From contig CAIWCG010000077.1 of NCBI GenBank assembly GCA_903911135.1, positions 1 to 40,504 on the forward strand: 40,504 bases of DNA, written 5' to 3'. Below, piece after piece: positions 1 through 8,121 of the stretch. The translations under genes were made by a program, and so were the position numbers. The stretch is from an uncultured Bacteroidota bacterium. GTDB taxonomy: Bacteria > Bacteroidota > Bacteroidia > AKYH767-A > JABDAW01. The notes beneath the pieces are model-generated. The model was not told where the DNA came from and searched no databases. It saw only the letters and a list, made by a program, of their open reading frames with translations. Positions within the stretch are counted from its first letter, which is position 1; each line of letters opens with the position of its first letter.

Positions 1-90
1 CGGAAATGGGGAGCAGCGGCTACAGCGGATAGCGGGACTGGCCATGATACGAGATGAAACCATAGGCTTCAAAAAAGAAATAGGAATGGT
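1..90 (+). repeat. Flavo-1-like intergenic repeat, copy A (cut by window start)
   Basis: This is the 3' part of a repeat family with six copies in the window. It carries the block GCGGCTACAGCGGATAGCGG of subtype 1, followed by the tail CCATGATACGAGAT and CATAGGCTTCAAA, which recurs at 3231, 35670, 32113 and, inverted, near 31480. The half upstream of the window is not visible. It ends about 95 bp before the histidine kinase gene, just upstream of that gene's promoter. It may be a structured RNA or a repeat element. Confidence 0.6.
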
Positions 91-127
91 AAATTCAGTA
101 TGAATTTTAGCAATATGAGGTGAGTCA

Positions 128-159
128 TTGTAATATATTAAGAAATATTTGTAATTTTG
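128..159 (+). promoter_or_regulatory. Bacteroidota-type promoter of the histidine kinase gene
   Basis: TAATTTTG at 152-159 matches the Bacteroidota -7 box TANNTTTG exactly, and TTG at 128-130 lies 21 bp upstream as a -33 box. Transcription would begin near 165, giving a leader of about 20 nt before the TTG start codon at 186. This short leader supports the unusual start. Confidence 0.5.
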
Positions 160-185
160 CGCTATAATTTAACAACAAACAAATT

Positions 186-2054
186 TTGGAAAAGCTATTG
201 GATGAATTGAATTTTTTGTCAGTCGATCAGTACGATAGCTTTATCGATAACTTGCCTGATGCGCTTATAGCGGTGAATAGCAGTGGGACAATCCTGCTTC
301 ATAACAAGAAGGCTTTGTCTGTTTTTGGGTATAAAAATGAGGAACTCGTAGGGCAACCGATAGCGATTTTGCTTCCGTTTGCATCAAGAAAGAAACATGT
401 GGAGAGTGTGGACAAATATTTCAACAACCCTGCCATGAAGCACATGGGCGGTGTGGATACGCCTGTTTATGGTCTGCAAAAGGATGGAACCGAAATAGCA
501 TTGGAAATAGAACTTAATGCATACGATACCTCCGATGGGAAAGTCACCATCAGCATCATTCGGGATGTGACTGAACAGATGAAAACGCGCGAAATCATCA
601 ATAAGTCGGAGGAGAAGTTCAATAAGCTTTTTTACCAAAGCCCAGCTGGCATATCTATTTCGCGGATGGATGATGGTATATTGCTGGATTGTAACAACAG
701 CTATCTGGAGATGTTTGAATATTTGAAAGAGGAAATTATTGGAAAGTCGGTGTTGGCATTGAAAATTGTATCTGCCGAAACGCGAAGGAAGATTTTGCGG
801 GACATAAAGCAATATGGACGGTTTAATAATAAGGAAATACCGGTGACGACAAAATCAGGCAAGATATTAACCGTACTTTTTTCCTCCGATTTCATTGAAC
901 TGAATAATGAAAAATGCATGGTCAATACCATCATCGATATCACAGAACGCAAAGTAGCAGAAGAGAAACAGAAGCAAACCGATTTTTTACTGACAGAAGC
1001 GCAACTTATTGCCAAGACGGGGAATTGGAACTTTGATTTTTTAACAAAAGAGGTATTTTGGTCAGAAGGAATTCGAAAGATATATGGCGTTGATATGAAC
1101 TTTGAAGCGAGTTATGATGCTTTTGTTTCACTGTTACATCCTGAAGATAGGGAAAGGACAGTATTTGAATTGAATGATGCCATGAAAAGCGGTAGACCGA
1201 GTGAAGATGAATTTCGTATTGTAAGACCAAATGGGGAAATAAGGGATGTAGATTCGAAAGTGAGGTTTGCGTTGGATAAGAATGGCAAAAGTTTGAGGAT
1301 TTTCGGAACATATCTAGATATTACTGAACAAAAACTCGCGGAACGGAAATTAGAACAGCAGAATGAGGAGTTGGTTCATATCAACAATGAGTTAGACAGA
1401 TTCGTTTATAGTACCACGCATGAAATACGCTCTCCATTGACCTCTATCTTAGGTCTGATATCCTTGATAAATCTTGATAAATTGGACAAACCAAATCATG
1501 AAATCATTGATTTGATCAAGATATGCGTTTATAAGATGGATGAAACCATTCATGACATACATGACTATTCGAAGAATTCAAGAAACGATATCCTTATCGA
1601 AGAAATACACCTTAAGGAGATGATAATGGAGCTATTCAAGAATCATTTTAAAACACTTGAAGGCTTTGAGCTCGATAAGAAATTGAGCATTAAGGGAAAC
1701 ACAAAGTTGTTAACGGATAAAACCAGGTTACGGATAATTTTGACCAATCTTATTTCGAATTCAATCAAGTACCGAAACCCAGAGACCAAGAAATTGAAGA
1801 TTTCAATGTTGGCGGAGATAGATGAAGAGAGACTTGTTTTTAATACCTCTGATAATGGAATTGGAATCAATAAGGATGATTTGCCAAATATCTTTGGGAT
1901 GTTTGTTAGAGCAACAAATGTCGGAACTGGAACGGGGTTAGGATTGTATATCTTGAAAGAATGTATAGATAAGTTGAATGGAAAGGTCTATGTTGAATCA
2001 GAAACCAGTAAAGGCACCAAATTTACAGTTGAAATACCTAATGGATTAGGTTAA
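186..2054 (+). CDS. Cytoplasmic three-PAS sensor histidine kinase
   Basis: This 622-aa protein has three PAS domains, at about residues 15-130, 143-255 and 270-385. Each ends in the usual D(V/I)TE(Q/R) exit motif (IIRDVTEQ, IIDITERK, YLDITEQK). A HisKA dimerisation domain follows, with the phospho-acceptor His412 in STTHEIRSPL. The HATPase_c domain has its N box in LTNLISNSIKY, G1 in DNGIGI and G2 in GTGLGLY. No membrane segment or receiver domain is visible, so it is a soluble sensor that must phosphorylate a regulator encoded elsewhere. The start is TTG: an in-frame stop lies at 165-167 and the first in-frame ATG comes only after about 80 residues, inside PAS1. The ligand is unknown. The gene converges on the paaD-like gene with 24 bp between them. 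Confidence 0.9.
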   Translation: MEKLLDELNFLSVDQYDSFIDNLPDALIAVNSSGTILLHNKKALSVFGYKNEELVGQPIAILLPFASRKKHVESVDKYFNNPAMKHMGGVDTPVYGLQKDGTEIALEIELNAYDTSDGKVTISIIRDVTEQMKTREIINKSEEKFNKLFYQSPAGISISRMDDGILLDCNNSYLEMFEYLKEEIIGKSVLALKIVSAETRRKILRDIKQYGRFNNKEIPVTTKSGKILTVLFSSDFIELNNEKCMVNTIIDITERKVAEEKQKQTDFLLTEAQLIAKTGNWNFDFLTKEVFWSEGIRKIYGVDMNFEASYDAFVSLLHPEDRERTVFELNDAMKSGRPSEDEFRIVRPNGEIRDVDSKVRFALDKNGKSLRIFGTYLDITEQKLAERKLEQQNEELVHINNELDRFVYSTTHEIRSPLTSILGLISLINLDKLDKPNHEIIDLIKICVYKMDETIHDIHDYSKNSRNDILIEEIHLKEMIMELFKNHFKTLEGFELDKKLSIKGNTKLLTDKTRLRIILTNLISNSIKYRNPETKKLKISMLAEIDEERLVFNTSDNGIGINKDDLPNIFGMFVRATNVGTGTGLGLYILKECIDKLNGKVYVESETSKGTKFTVEIPNGLG

Positions 2055-2078
2055 GCTAGATTCAAAAGGGAATATCAA

Positions 2079-2585
2079 TCAATGGCATTTGAAATGCTCG
2101 AAGGGTTGTCGGCATTCATTGCAATAATAAAGGGCTTTGCATGCAGTGGAACCGAATTGGCTCTTCAAAACAGTATCTACAGAGTTGCAAAAAGGGCAGG
2201 ATAGGACTTTCTTTTTCTCCTTTAAGAAGGGAAAGAGGTTTTCGTTATCGGTTTTATCTGGTGGGGCGATGCCATATGTTATAAGTTTTGCCTTAGTTTC
2301 TTCTGTCATCCAGTCGGTGGTCCAGGCGGGGGAGAAGATGGTCTTTATCTTGATGTTTTGGTAGCCTTTTTCGGTCAATAGGGCCAATATGTCCTCCTCC
2401 ATCATTTTCATGGCGGGGCAACCGGTGTAGGTGGGGGTGATGGTTATTTCCAAGGAGTCCTTATGAAGGATGATATCTCTGACGACTCCTAATTCGACGA
2501 TGTTTATGGCTGGAACTTCGGGGTCGGGGATTTGTGTGAGGAGGTTCCAGATGGAATTTAGGGGTGTTTCTTCCTTATTGTTCAT
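2079..2585 (-). CDS. paaD: PaaD-like phenylacetyl-CoA epoxidase assembly protein
   Basis: This 168-aa protein has an N-terminal MIP18/DUF59 domain with the motifs IPDPEVP (19-25) and TYTGCPA (52-58). A C-terminal zinc- or iron-binding Cys cluster follows: CPFC at 130-133, Cys149, CNEC at 155-158 and Cys167. This order and length fit PaaD (PaaJ), the maturation factor for the iron centre of the ring-1,2-phenylacetyl-CoA epoxidase PaaABCE. The other paa genes are not in the window, so the gene stands alone here. It could instead serve general Fe-S assembly, but the Cys tail argues for PaaD. The ATG at 2585 is followed upstream by a 21-bp repeat array that begins within 30 bp of it. Confidence 0.85.
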   Translation of the reverse strand: MNNKEETPLNSIWNLLTQIPDPEVPAINIVELGVVRDIILHKDSLEITITPTYTGCPAMKMMEEDILALLTEKGYQNIKIKTIFSPAWTTDWMTEETKAKLITYGIAPPDKTDNENLFPFLKEKKKVLSCPFCNSVDTVLKSQFGSTACKALYYCNECRQPFEHFKCH

Positions 2586-2610
2586 GTGGCAAAGTTAGTA
2601 AATGGGGTGT

Positions 2611-2865
2611 AAATGCGATTTGAAGGGGAAAACATGCGATTCGGTGGGATAAAAATGCGATTTTAATGGATACAATTGCGGTTTGAAGGGATAAAAATGC
2701 GATTTGAATGGATACAATTGCGGTTTGAATGGATATGATTGCGGTTTGAATGGATATAATTGCGGTTTGAAGGGATATGATTGCGATTTGGTGGGATATG
2801 ATTGTGTTTTGAATGGGCAAGAATGCGATTTGTTGGGGTATTGGTCGTAAATTATGACTAGCGGA
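2611..2865. repeat. Intergenic 21-bp tandem array 1
   Basis: Twelve degenerate units are built around TGCGATTTGAATGGATA or TGCGGTTTGAAGGGATA. The anchor starts at 2614, 2635, 2656, 2677, 2698, 2719, 2740, 2761, 2782, 2803, 2824 and 2845. Every interval is exactly 21 bp although bases vary from unit to unit. Several units hold a small dyad, for example AAAATGCGATTTT at 2653-2665. The array lies between two minus-strand genes, immediately upstream of the paaD-like start codon. Confidence 0.9.
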
Positions 2866-2906
2866 GGTTTTTTTTGGGGTTGGAATGTAGATTCTGGCCT
2901 GTTGGT

Positions 2907-3107
2907 ATTGCAAATTACGACTTGTGGAGATAATTTATAGGTGTGGATTGCAAATCCCCACTAGGTGGGTGTGAACAGCTTTACATGGCGGTAAGAAGAA
3001 AGCCGACCTGTATGGATTTTTGCCCAGTGATAATTATTAGGTGGGGATTGCAAATCCCGACCAGCGTGGTAATTATTAGGTCGGGATTGCAAATCCCGAC
3101 CAGCTGT
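2907..3107. repeat. Palindromic GATTGCAAATC hairpin repeats
   Basis: ATTGCAAAT occurs at 2907, 2947, 3047 and 3086. The last two copies sit in near-perfect palindromes of the form GTCGGGATTGCAAATCCCGAC, each preceded by AATTATTAGG. Spacing is 39-40 bp, except for one gap of 100 bp. The following stretch has another palindrome, TGTCTTCGCCGAAGACA, at about 3105-3121. In RNA each would form a short GC-capped hairpin. Function is unknown. They differ from the 21-bp arrays in period and in being strong perfect dyads. Confidence 0.75.
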
Positions 3108-3150
3108 GTCTTCGCCGAAGACAAGGTTACTTGATGAAGTTGTTTCGGGG

Positions 3151-3295
3151 CTGCTGCCGTCAGAGCATAGCCCCGATAGTAGCGGCAGCCCGCTGCTTTG
3201 TGTCGGGTTTGGGGATGCAGCGGCTATAGCGGATAGCGGGACGCACCATGATACGAGAAGGAACCATAGGCTCCAAATAAGAATTAGGAATTAAA
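3151..3295 (+). repeat. Flavo-1-like intergenic repeat, copy B (subtype 1)
   Basis: The order is CTGCTGCCGTCA, TAGCCCCGATAGTAGCGGCA, GCCCGCTGCTTTGTGTCGG, GATGCAGCGGCTATAGCGGA, TAGCGGGAC and the tail CACCATGATACGAGAAGG with CATAGGCTCCAAA. Nearly the same order recurs at 35588-35741, and the 3' half recurs at 1-90. The complementary segments GCCCGCTGC and GCAGCGGCT could pair. The shape, with TAGCCCCGAT at the 5' side and GCGGATAGCGGGA at the 3' side, is what I recall of the Flavo-1 RNA motif, but I cannot test it here. Confidence 0.6.
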
Positions 3296-3339
3296 ATTTA
3301 GGAATTAGGGTGGGGTGGAGAGTGGAGGGTGGAAATGAA

Positions 3340-3366
3340 AAAAGCGGCACTTGGGAGGCCGCTTTT
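3340..3366 (-). terminator. Terminator of the T9SS gene pair
   Basis: A 9-bp perfect stem is formed by AAAAGCGGC (3340-3348) and GCCGCTTTT (3358-3366), with a 9-nt loop. Read on the minus strand the hairpin lies 23 bp past the end of the PorP/SprF gene and is followed by a run of T, as in an intrinsic terminator. Confidence 0.8.
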
Positions 3367-3388
3367 GTATTTTGGTTTGAATGTGGGT

Positions 3389-4447
3389 TTATAGGAATCT
3401 TGTGGCTTTTGGTGCGCCTCTTCGGAAGTGTGATTTGGTGATTCGGTTGGCGTAGATGAGGGAGAATTCGTATCCTCCGTTTCCGTTGGAGGCTTCGTTG
3501 AATTTGGAGGTGTTGAAATCGTAGCTGATGCCGATGGCGAGGTTTCGGTAGCCGATTCGGAAGGCTGGTATGATGGCGTCTTTTGTGCGGAGGAATACGC
3601 CGAAGCTTAGGTCTATTTCGCCTTTGAATTTGGTGTATCTGGATCGGTCGGTCATGATGTACATCATGAAGGTTCCGATTTCGAGTTCGTGTGATGGGCC
3701 TTGCCATGTGTAGATGGCGCTTGGGGTGAGGTAAATCTTTGATGACTCGCCCATGCTGAAGTATTCGGAGGTGCTGATGACGTATCTGCGGTCCATTTCT
3801 TGGACGCCGTTTGCTCGGAAGTCAACTAGTGGTTTGTTTACATGGAGCATGCCGATGCCGACGATGTATTTTGAAAGTTGGCTTGGATTGTAGTGCCACA
3901 TCAGACCGGCGGAGAAATCGGAATACCAGAAGCTTGAATTGTAGTTTTCGCCACCGCCTGGGTTAAGATTTGGGTTGTATACGCCGGTGCTTTGGTCCCA
4001 ATTGTTATCCCATGTGAAGTTGTTGTATGTTACTCTTTTTTGGGCGTATCCGTAATTGAATCCTACGGAGATGAAATGGTTTTCGTCGGCATTCAGGGTT
4101 TTGTTGAAGGAAACGGCAAGATTGACTTGAGTGGTACCGAATTTTGTATCGCCGGCTTGGTCATTGTTGACTATAAATCCAACACCGAGATAGTTTCCAT
4201 TTAGCTTGCGTTTAAGAATTTTCATGTCATAGGCAAAACTTTGGGTTGCGTATGGATTTCCTGTTATCGACCATTGATTTCGGTAGTTTACGGAGAAACG
4301 ATAATCACCATAAAATACTCCGGCAGCGGCAGGGTTGAGATTCAGCGGGGAAGCAAAAAACTGGGAGTAGTGAATATCCTGCGCGGGAGCAATCGAGGTC
4401 ATTACCAAGAGGATAAAAGTTACCAAGTATAAATTTTTCATTTTCAT
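3389..4447 (-). CDS. PorP/SprF family type IX secretion membrane protein
   Basis: This 352-aa protein has a signal peptide of about 22 residues and then the family signature QDIHYSQFFASPLNLNPA, followed by alternating beta-strand sequence typical of an outer-membrane barrel. SprF of Flavobacterium is needed for export of the adhesin SprB, and PorP belongs to the T9SS of Porphyromonas. The gene is 33 bp downstream of a gene whose product ends in a type B sorting domain, the arrangement expected of a cargo and its dedicated SprF-like partner. A second ATG lies at 4441, so the start may be either Met1 or Met3. A terminator follows at 3340-3366. Confidence 0.9.
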   Translation of the reverse strand: MKMKNLYLVTFILLVMTSIAPAQDIHYSQFFASPLNLNPAAAGVFYGDYRFSVNYRNQWSITGNPYATQSFAYDMKILKRKLNGNYLGVGFIVNNDQAGDTKFGTTQVNLAVSFNKTLNADENHFISVGFNYGYAQKRVTYNNFTWDNNWDQSTGVYNPNLNPGGGENYNSSFWYSDFSAGLMWHYNPSQLSKYIVGIGMLHVNKPLVDFRANGVQEMDRRYVISTSEYFSMGESSKIYLTPSAIYTWQGPSHELEIGTFMMYIMTDRSRYTKFKGEIDLSFGVFLRTKDAIIPAFRIGYRNLAIGISYDFNTSKFNEASNGNGGYEFSLIYANRITKSHFRRGAPKATRFL

Positions 4448-4480
4448 ATATTTTCAATCAGCGATTCTAATTATATTTTA

Positions 4481-6241
4481 TTATCTGATAAGGGTTACAT
4501 TACCCTTTTGGACAACTTGCTTGCCATTAAATAGGGTTGCTTTAACCATCCAGGCAAAAACGCCATTGTTCAGCAATTCACCTTTTTGTGTTCCGTCCCA
4601 TCCTTTTGAGTGGCTTCCTTGGGAGTCTTCTTGCCATTCGTCGGTTTCAAAAACTTTTTCTCCCCATCTGTTGAATACGGCAAAGTAGATGTTCTTGATA
4701 AACTTGCTTCGTACGTATAAATAATCATTTTTGCCATCGGCATTTGGAGAGAATGCATTTGGAACATAAATATCGGAATTGTTAATTACATCGATAAAGA
4801 CGGAATCCGTGCGAATGCAACCATCTTGCCCAACCGTAGTTACATAATACCATTGACTTGTGGTAGGGTTAGCTTTGGTAGTTGAACAGGAATCACAACT
4901 TAAAGAATCAGGTTTTTGAAAACCGTGTCTTATTTGAGACCAATAATATAGATAAGGTTCATTCCCGGAAGCAGTGATGGTAATAGGCGTAGTTTGAGAT
5001 AGATTAATAGCGGATACCATAGTGATGGTATTGTCTACAATACCATTTGGAGTGGCAGACAAAGTCAAATTTGGCAATGGTTTCACAACGATGGAATAAT
5101 AATCGCTATCTGCACCGGAAGCATTGGTAACAACCATCTTTACAGTAAAAGTTCCTGCAGAATTATAACATACTTCTGGTGGAGCATTGGTTGTATCCGA
5201 ACCAGGTGAACCTCCAGGGAAAGTCCATTTCCAAGTAGCAGAACCAATTGGGGCATTGCAACTTGAATCTTTAAAGTTTATACATAATCCAGCGCATATT
5301 GAATCAGGACTAAGCTTAGTTGGAGTAACGCTTATATTCGCTGATGGTTGAGGACAATTGATAACATGAATATAAGAAGAGTCCCTACCAACACCAACGC
5401 TATTTGAATCGATGAGTATCACCAACCAATCACCAGCAAGGGAATAACATTCCCTTGGATCTTTTGCATAAGATGTATCCACAGTTACACCATTTTGGAA
5501 TAACCAAGTATATTTAGTTGAAAACGGATCACTTATACTTTGATTGGTATAATGCACGCACTTACATGCACAAAGAGTATCATTAGTAGCTGATGAGGTA
5601 AAATGTGCTATTGGGCATGCCCCAACAAATACCGCAGCGGAATCAGTATAGGTAGTATCCTTGCCATTACTGAAGAATATCTGTAAAGTTACATAGTGAT
5701 AACCAGGAGTATTCCAAGATACACAAGGCACCACAGCAAGGGTATCAAACCCTGAACCGAAATTTGCACCTGGTCCAAAATCCCAATGCCTAGCAACTGG
5801 GTTCCCTGTACTGACATCGATAAATGACACACAGGTATCAAAGCAAACGGTATTATCACTAACAGTATAATTGGCACAAAAACTCACCTGAACATTAATT
5901 GTTTTTGAACTGGTACCATATCCATTAGATGCGGTCAAAGTAACTGTATAATTTCCAGGAGTTGTCCAAACAACAGGCGTAACGCCGGTAGTAGAAGTTG
6001 CAGGTGTGCCACTCTGAAAAGTCCAAGCCAAAGCAGTATCCCCTGTACTTGTGCTAACAAACACAACTGGGCTATTAACACAGACTACAGTGTCGGTAGT
6101 TGGAGAAAAACTTGCCACTGGGGGTGATCCTGCAAACATTTTATTGCTTCCAGCAAATACTAATAGCAGGAATATAAAAACAAATGTTGTTTTGCCTATT
6201 TTATTGTTTAACAGTTTTGTTGTTGTATTGGTTTTCATCAT
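4481..6241 (-). CDS. Secreted PKD-repeat protein with T9SS type B (CHU-type) sorting domain
   Basis: This 586-aa protein starts with an N-terminal signal peptide of about 38 residues (hydrophobic core TTFVFIFLLLVFAG). Four PKD-like beta-sandwich modules follow, at about 40-118, 120-205, 212-292 and 295-385, with motifs such as TPGNYTVTLTASN, TPGYHYVTLQI and SAGTFTVKMVVTN. Another Ig-like region follows. The last 95 residues match the gliding-motility-associated C-terminal domain: DIYVPNAFSPNADGKNDYL, NRWGEKVFE, GWDGT and NNGVFAW. Such domains route proteins through the T9SS and onto the cell surface. The gene is first in a two-gene operon with the PorP/SprF gene. The ligand or substrate of the PKD modules cannot be told. 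Confidence 0.92.
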   Translation of the reverse strand: MMKTNTTTKLLNNKIGKTTFVFIFLLLVFAGSNKMFAGSPPVASFSPTTDTVVCVNSPVVFVSTSTGDTALAWTFQSGTPATSTTGVTPVVWTTPGNYTVTLTASNGYGTSSKTINVQVSFCANYTVSDNTVCFDTCVSFIDVSTGNPVARHWDFGPGANFGSGFDTLAVVPCVSWNTPGYHYVTLQIFFSNGKDTTYTDSAAVFVGACPIAHFTSSATNDTLCACKCVHYTNQSISDPFSTKYTWLFQNGVTVDTSYAKDPRECYSLAGDWLVILIDSNSVGVGRDSSYIHVINCPQPSANISVTPTKLSPDSICAGLCINFKDSSCNAPIGSATWKWTFPGGSPGSDTTNAPPEVCYNSAGTFTVKMVVTNASGADSDYYSIVVKPLPNLTLSATPNGIVDNTITMVSAINLSQTTPITITASGNEPYLYYWSQIRHGFQKPDSLSCDSCSTTKANPTTSQWYYVTTVGQDGCIRTDSVFIDVINNSDIYVPNAFSPNADGKNDYLYVRSKFIKNIYFAVFNRWGEKVFETDEWQEDSQGSHSKGWDGTQKGELLNNGVFAWMVKATLFNGKQVVQKGNVTLIR

Positions 6242-6603
6242 TATTTTCGTGATTTATGTATTAGAATGAGGGCGTAAAATTAATATTATTTTGGAAATAG
6301 CACCTTAAATGTATAAATTTAGTCATTATTTTTTATCGCTTTTTGTTAACATTCATTAAACAAGTTGCTTTTAACGGCAAAATTTCCATTTGGTTACTTT
6401 ATGTTTTGAGGGGACAAAAATACTACAAATTTATAATAAGCAATAATCTTTCATCTTAAATCCTAAAAGAATTGATTGTTATGCAAAGCTATTAGGCTTA
6501 AATCTCTTTTTAGACCATTGCATTTCAATGCAAAGACTTATAGCATTTTTATTATGCAGTTGCTATTTAAAACAAGACCAAAAACCTAAAATTCAACGGG
6601 TAT
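6242..6603 (-). promoter_or_regulatory. AT-rich intergenic region with a possible promoter for the T9SS pair
   Basis: No gene is visible in these 362 bp. On the minus strand TATTTTTG (6422-6415) fits the -7 box TANNTTTG, with TTG at 6443-6441 18 bp upstream. If used, it would leave a leader of about 165 nt before the ATG at 6241. A small 7-bp palindrome (TTGCATT, then AATGCAA) is at 6518-6533, near the 3' end of yqgE. Confidence 0.35.
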
Positions 6604-7203
6604 TTAATTCAAGGATGGGTCTTCAGGGAAATTGGACATGACTGAAAACTGTTCGTCCATACCTTTCAACACATCTCTCCATAAATGAAGTGGATCTTCC
6701 GCAAAAGGATACTGCGAATTTACGTCTGCAATGATCCAAGTCTTTTCCTTTAATTCCTTTTTCAGTTGGTTAGGTTCCCAACCGCTGTATCCGGCATAAA
6801 ATCTCACTTGGTCATTCCTTATTTGTTTGGTGTCGATCAATAATTTCAGTACTTCAAAATCACCTCCCCAATAAATACCTTTTACTACCTCGAGGCTACC
6901 TGGTATTTTGTCGCCAAGCGTATGAATGAAGTGTAGCGAATTCGTCTGTACCGGACCTCCATAATACAAATTGCCATCAAATTCTGGGAAATCCTCGATG
7001 GCATCATTCACGGTTACTTCGGTAGGTTTGTTCAAGATGAATCCAACCGTTCCTTCCAGGGTATGTTCACACAAAAGTATCACGCTCCGTCCAAAATTCT
7101 GATCGAACATGAACGGTTCCGAGACCAATAACTTTCCGGCTGCGACGGGAACCCTCTGGTTGCCGATTTTCCCGATGTCTTCTAGGCGAATGTGCTTTTT
7201 CAT
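6604..7203 (-). CDS. yqgE: YqgE/AlgH family protein
   Basis: This 199-aa soluble protein is typical of the family in length and motifs: GKLLVSEPFMFDQNFGRSVI near the N-terminus, EGTVGFILNKP, LYYGGPVQTNSLHFIH, and RFYAGYSGWEPNQL. Members are widespread and structurally known, but their biochemical role is unsettled. The alginate-regulation name AlgH comes from Pseudomonas. The ATG at 7203 is the only good start. The gene lies alone on the minus strand, 198 bp downstream of bioD, with no recognisable promoter in that gap. Confidence 0.9.
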   Translation of the reverse strand: MKKHIRLEDIGKIGNQRVPVAAGKLLVSEPFMFDQNFGRSVILLCEHTLEGTVGFILNKPTEVTVNDAIEDFPEFDGNLYYGGPVQTNSLHFIHTLGDKIPGSLEVVKGIYWGGDFEVLKLLIDTKQIRNDQVRFYAGYSGWEPNQLKKELKEKTWIIADVNSQYPFAEDPLHLWRDVLKGMDEQFSVMSNFPEDPSLN

Positions 7204-7401
7204 TGCAGTAAGTTTTTAGTGTTTTTGTATTGATAATTTAAACGTTGCACCAAAAAATTTGTTCCCCTTTTAACAAAACTTAATTTTGATGAATCAAGTT
7301 TACGATTGATAAACAGCAGTTTATTTTTTTGTGCAGATAAATTTCAATTCCAAGCCTCGAAAATCCTTTACCTGAAGGAAATCATCCGAATTTTCGAAAA
7401 A

Positions 7402-8010
7402 TCAAATCGTTATCCCTGCTCCACTCTTGATGATGAAGTCTTGCGTAAGCTTAGGTGCATGTTTTATTCGTCCAAGGCAGCGGATACCAGAGTAGTTCAG
7501 GATATATTTTTCCGATTCCTCGTTGGGCAATCCATTAAAGATGATGCCCGTTATCGTCAGCTTGCGTTGCTTCAATAATTCTATGGATAGAAGCGTATGA
7601 TTGATGCTTCCCAAATAGTTTTTCGAAACCAAAACCACCTCTGCATCGAGGGCTGCTATCAAATCCACTATCATGCTCTTCGGCGTTAGGGGAACCATCA
7701 GTCCGCCTGCACCTTCTATGATGATATTGTTGCGGGTTTCCGGCATTTTTATCTTGCTCATGTTTATTTTCATGCCATCCATTTCCGCTGCCAGTATGGG
7801 CGCAACAGGATTCGAGAAACAATACGCTTCAGAGTGAAAATGTGTCTTCTCATTCGTGATGAGTTCCTGCATTATCCTGCTGTCGCTGTTGTTTAAGTGG
7901 CCTGCCTGTATCGGTTTCCAATAATCCGCTTTCAATTTCTCGACCAGCACCGCCGAAACTACGGTTTTGCCTACGTCGGTTCCTATTCCGGTTACAAAAA
8001 TCTTTCTCAT
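7402..8010 (-). CDS. bioD: ATP-dependent dethiobiotin synthetase BioD
   Basis: This 202-aa protein has the P-loop GIGTDVGKT at residues 8-16, the YWKPIQAG segment at 30-37 that positions the diaminopelargonate-binding Lys, and EGAGGLMVPL at 99-108. These are the hallmark sites of BioD, which closes the ureido ring of dethiobiotin from 7,8-diaminopelargonic acid, CO2 and ATP in biotin synthesis. It is slightly shorter than the common 210-230 aa but complete, ending at a clear TGA. No other bio gene is in the window, so the pathway genes are scattered. It is divergent from the GT22-like gene, with 111 bp between the starts. Confidence 0.95.
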   Translation of the reverse strand: MRKIFVTGIGTDVGKTVVSAVLVEKLKADYWKPIQAGHLNNSDSRIMQELITNEKTHFHSEAYCFSNPVAPILAAEMDGMKINMSKIKMPETRNNIIIEGAGGLMVPLTPKSMIVDLIAALDAEVVLVSKNYLGSINHTLLSIELLKQRKLTITGIIFNGLPNEESEKYILNYSGIRCLGRIKHAPKLTQDFIIKSGAGITI

Positions 8011-8066
8011 GGTTTGTATTTTGTAGTTATAATGTTGTAATGGTTAGCTCACCAAATCCTTTTTCC

Positions 8067-8074
8067 TAAATTTG
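8067..8074 (+). promoter_or_regulatory. -7 box of the GT22-like gene
   Basis: TAAATTTG matches TANNTTTG exactly and lies about 48 bp upstream of the ATG at 8122. No convincing TTTG -33 box is present at the right distance, so the assignment rests on the -7 box and its position in the divergent intergenic region. Confidence 0.4.
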
Positions 8075-8121
8075 CCATGCAAAACTAAGCAAACTTCTTT
8101 ACAAAATAAAATACATTCCTC

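Noticed and set aside
2575-2913. Heptad-repeat peptides encoded by array 1 (and similar frames through arrays 2-6)
   Set aside because: A period of 21 bp keeps any stop-free frame open, so such frames are expected by chance on both strands. Different frames are open in different arrays, none has a promoter or consistent start, and some overlap the neighbouring gene. Translation remains formally possible.
7306-7578. A 90-codon plus-strand frame at the 3' end of bioD
   Set aside because: Most of it overlaps the BioD coding region on the other strand, and the product shows no motif.
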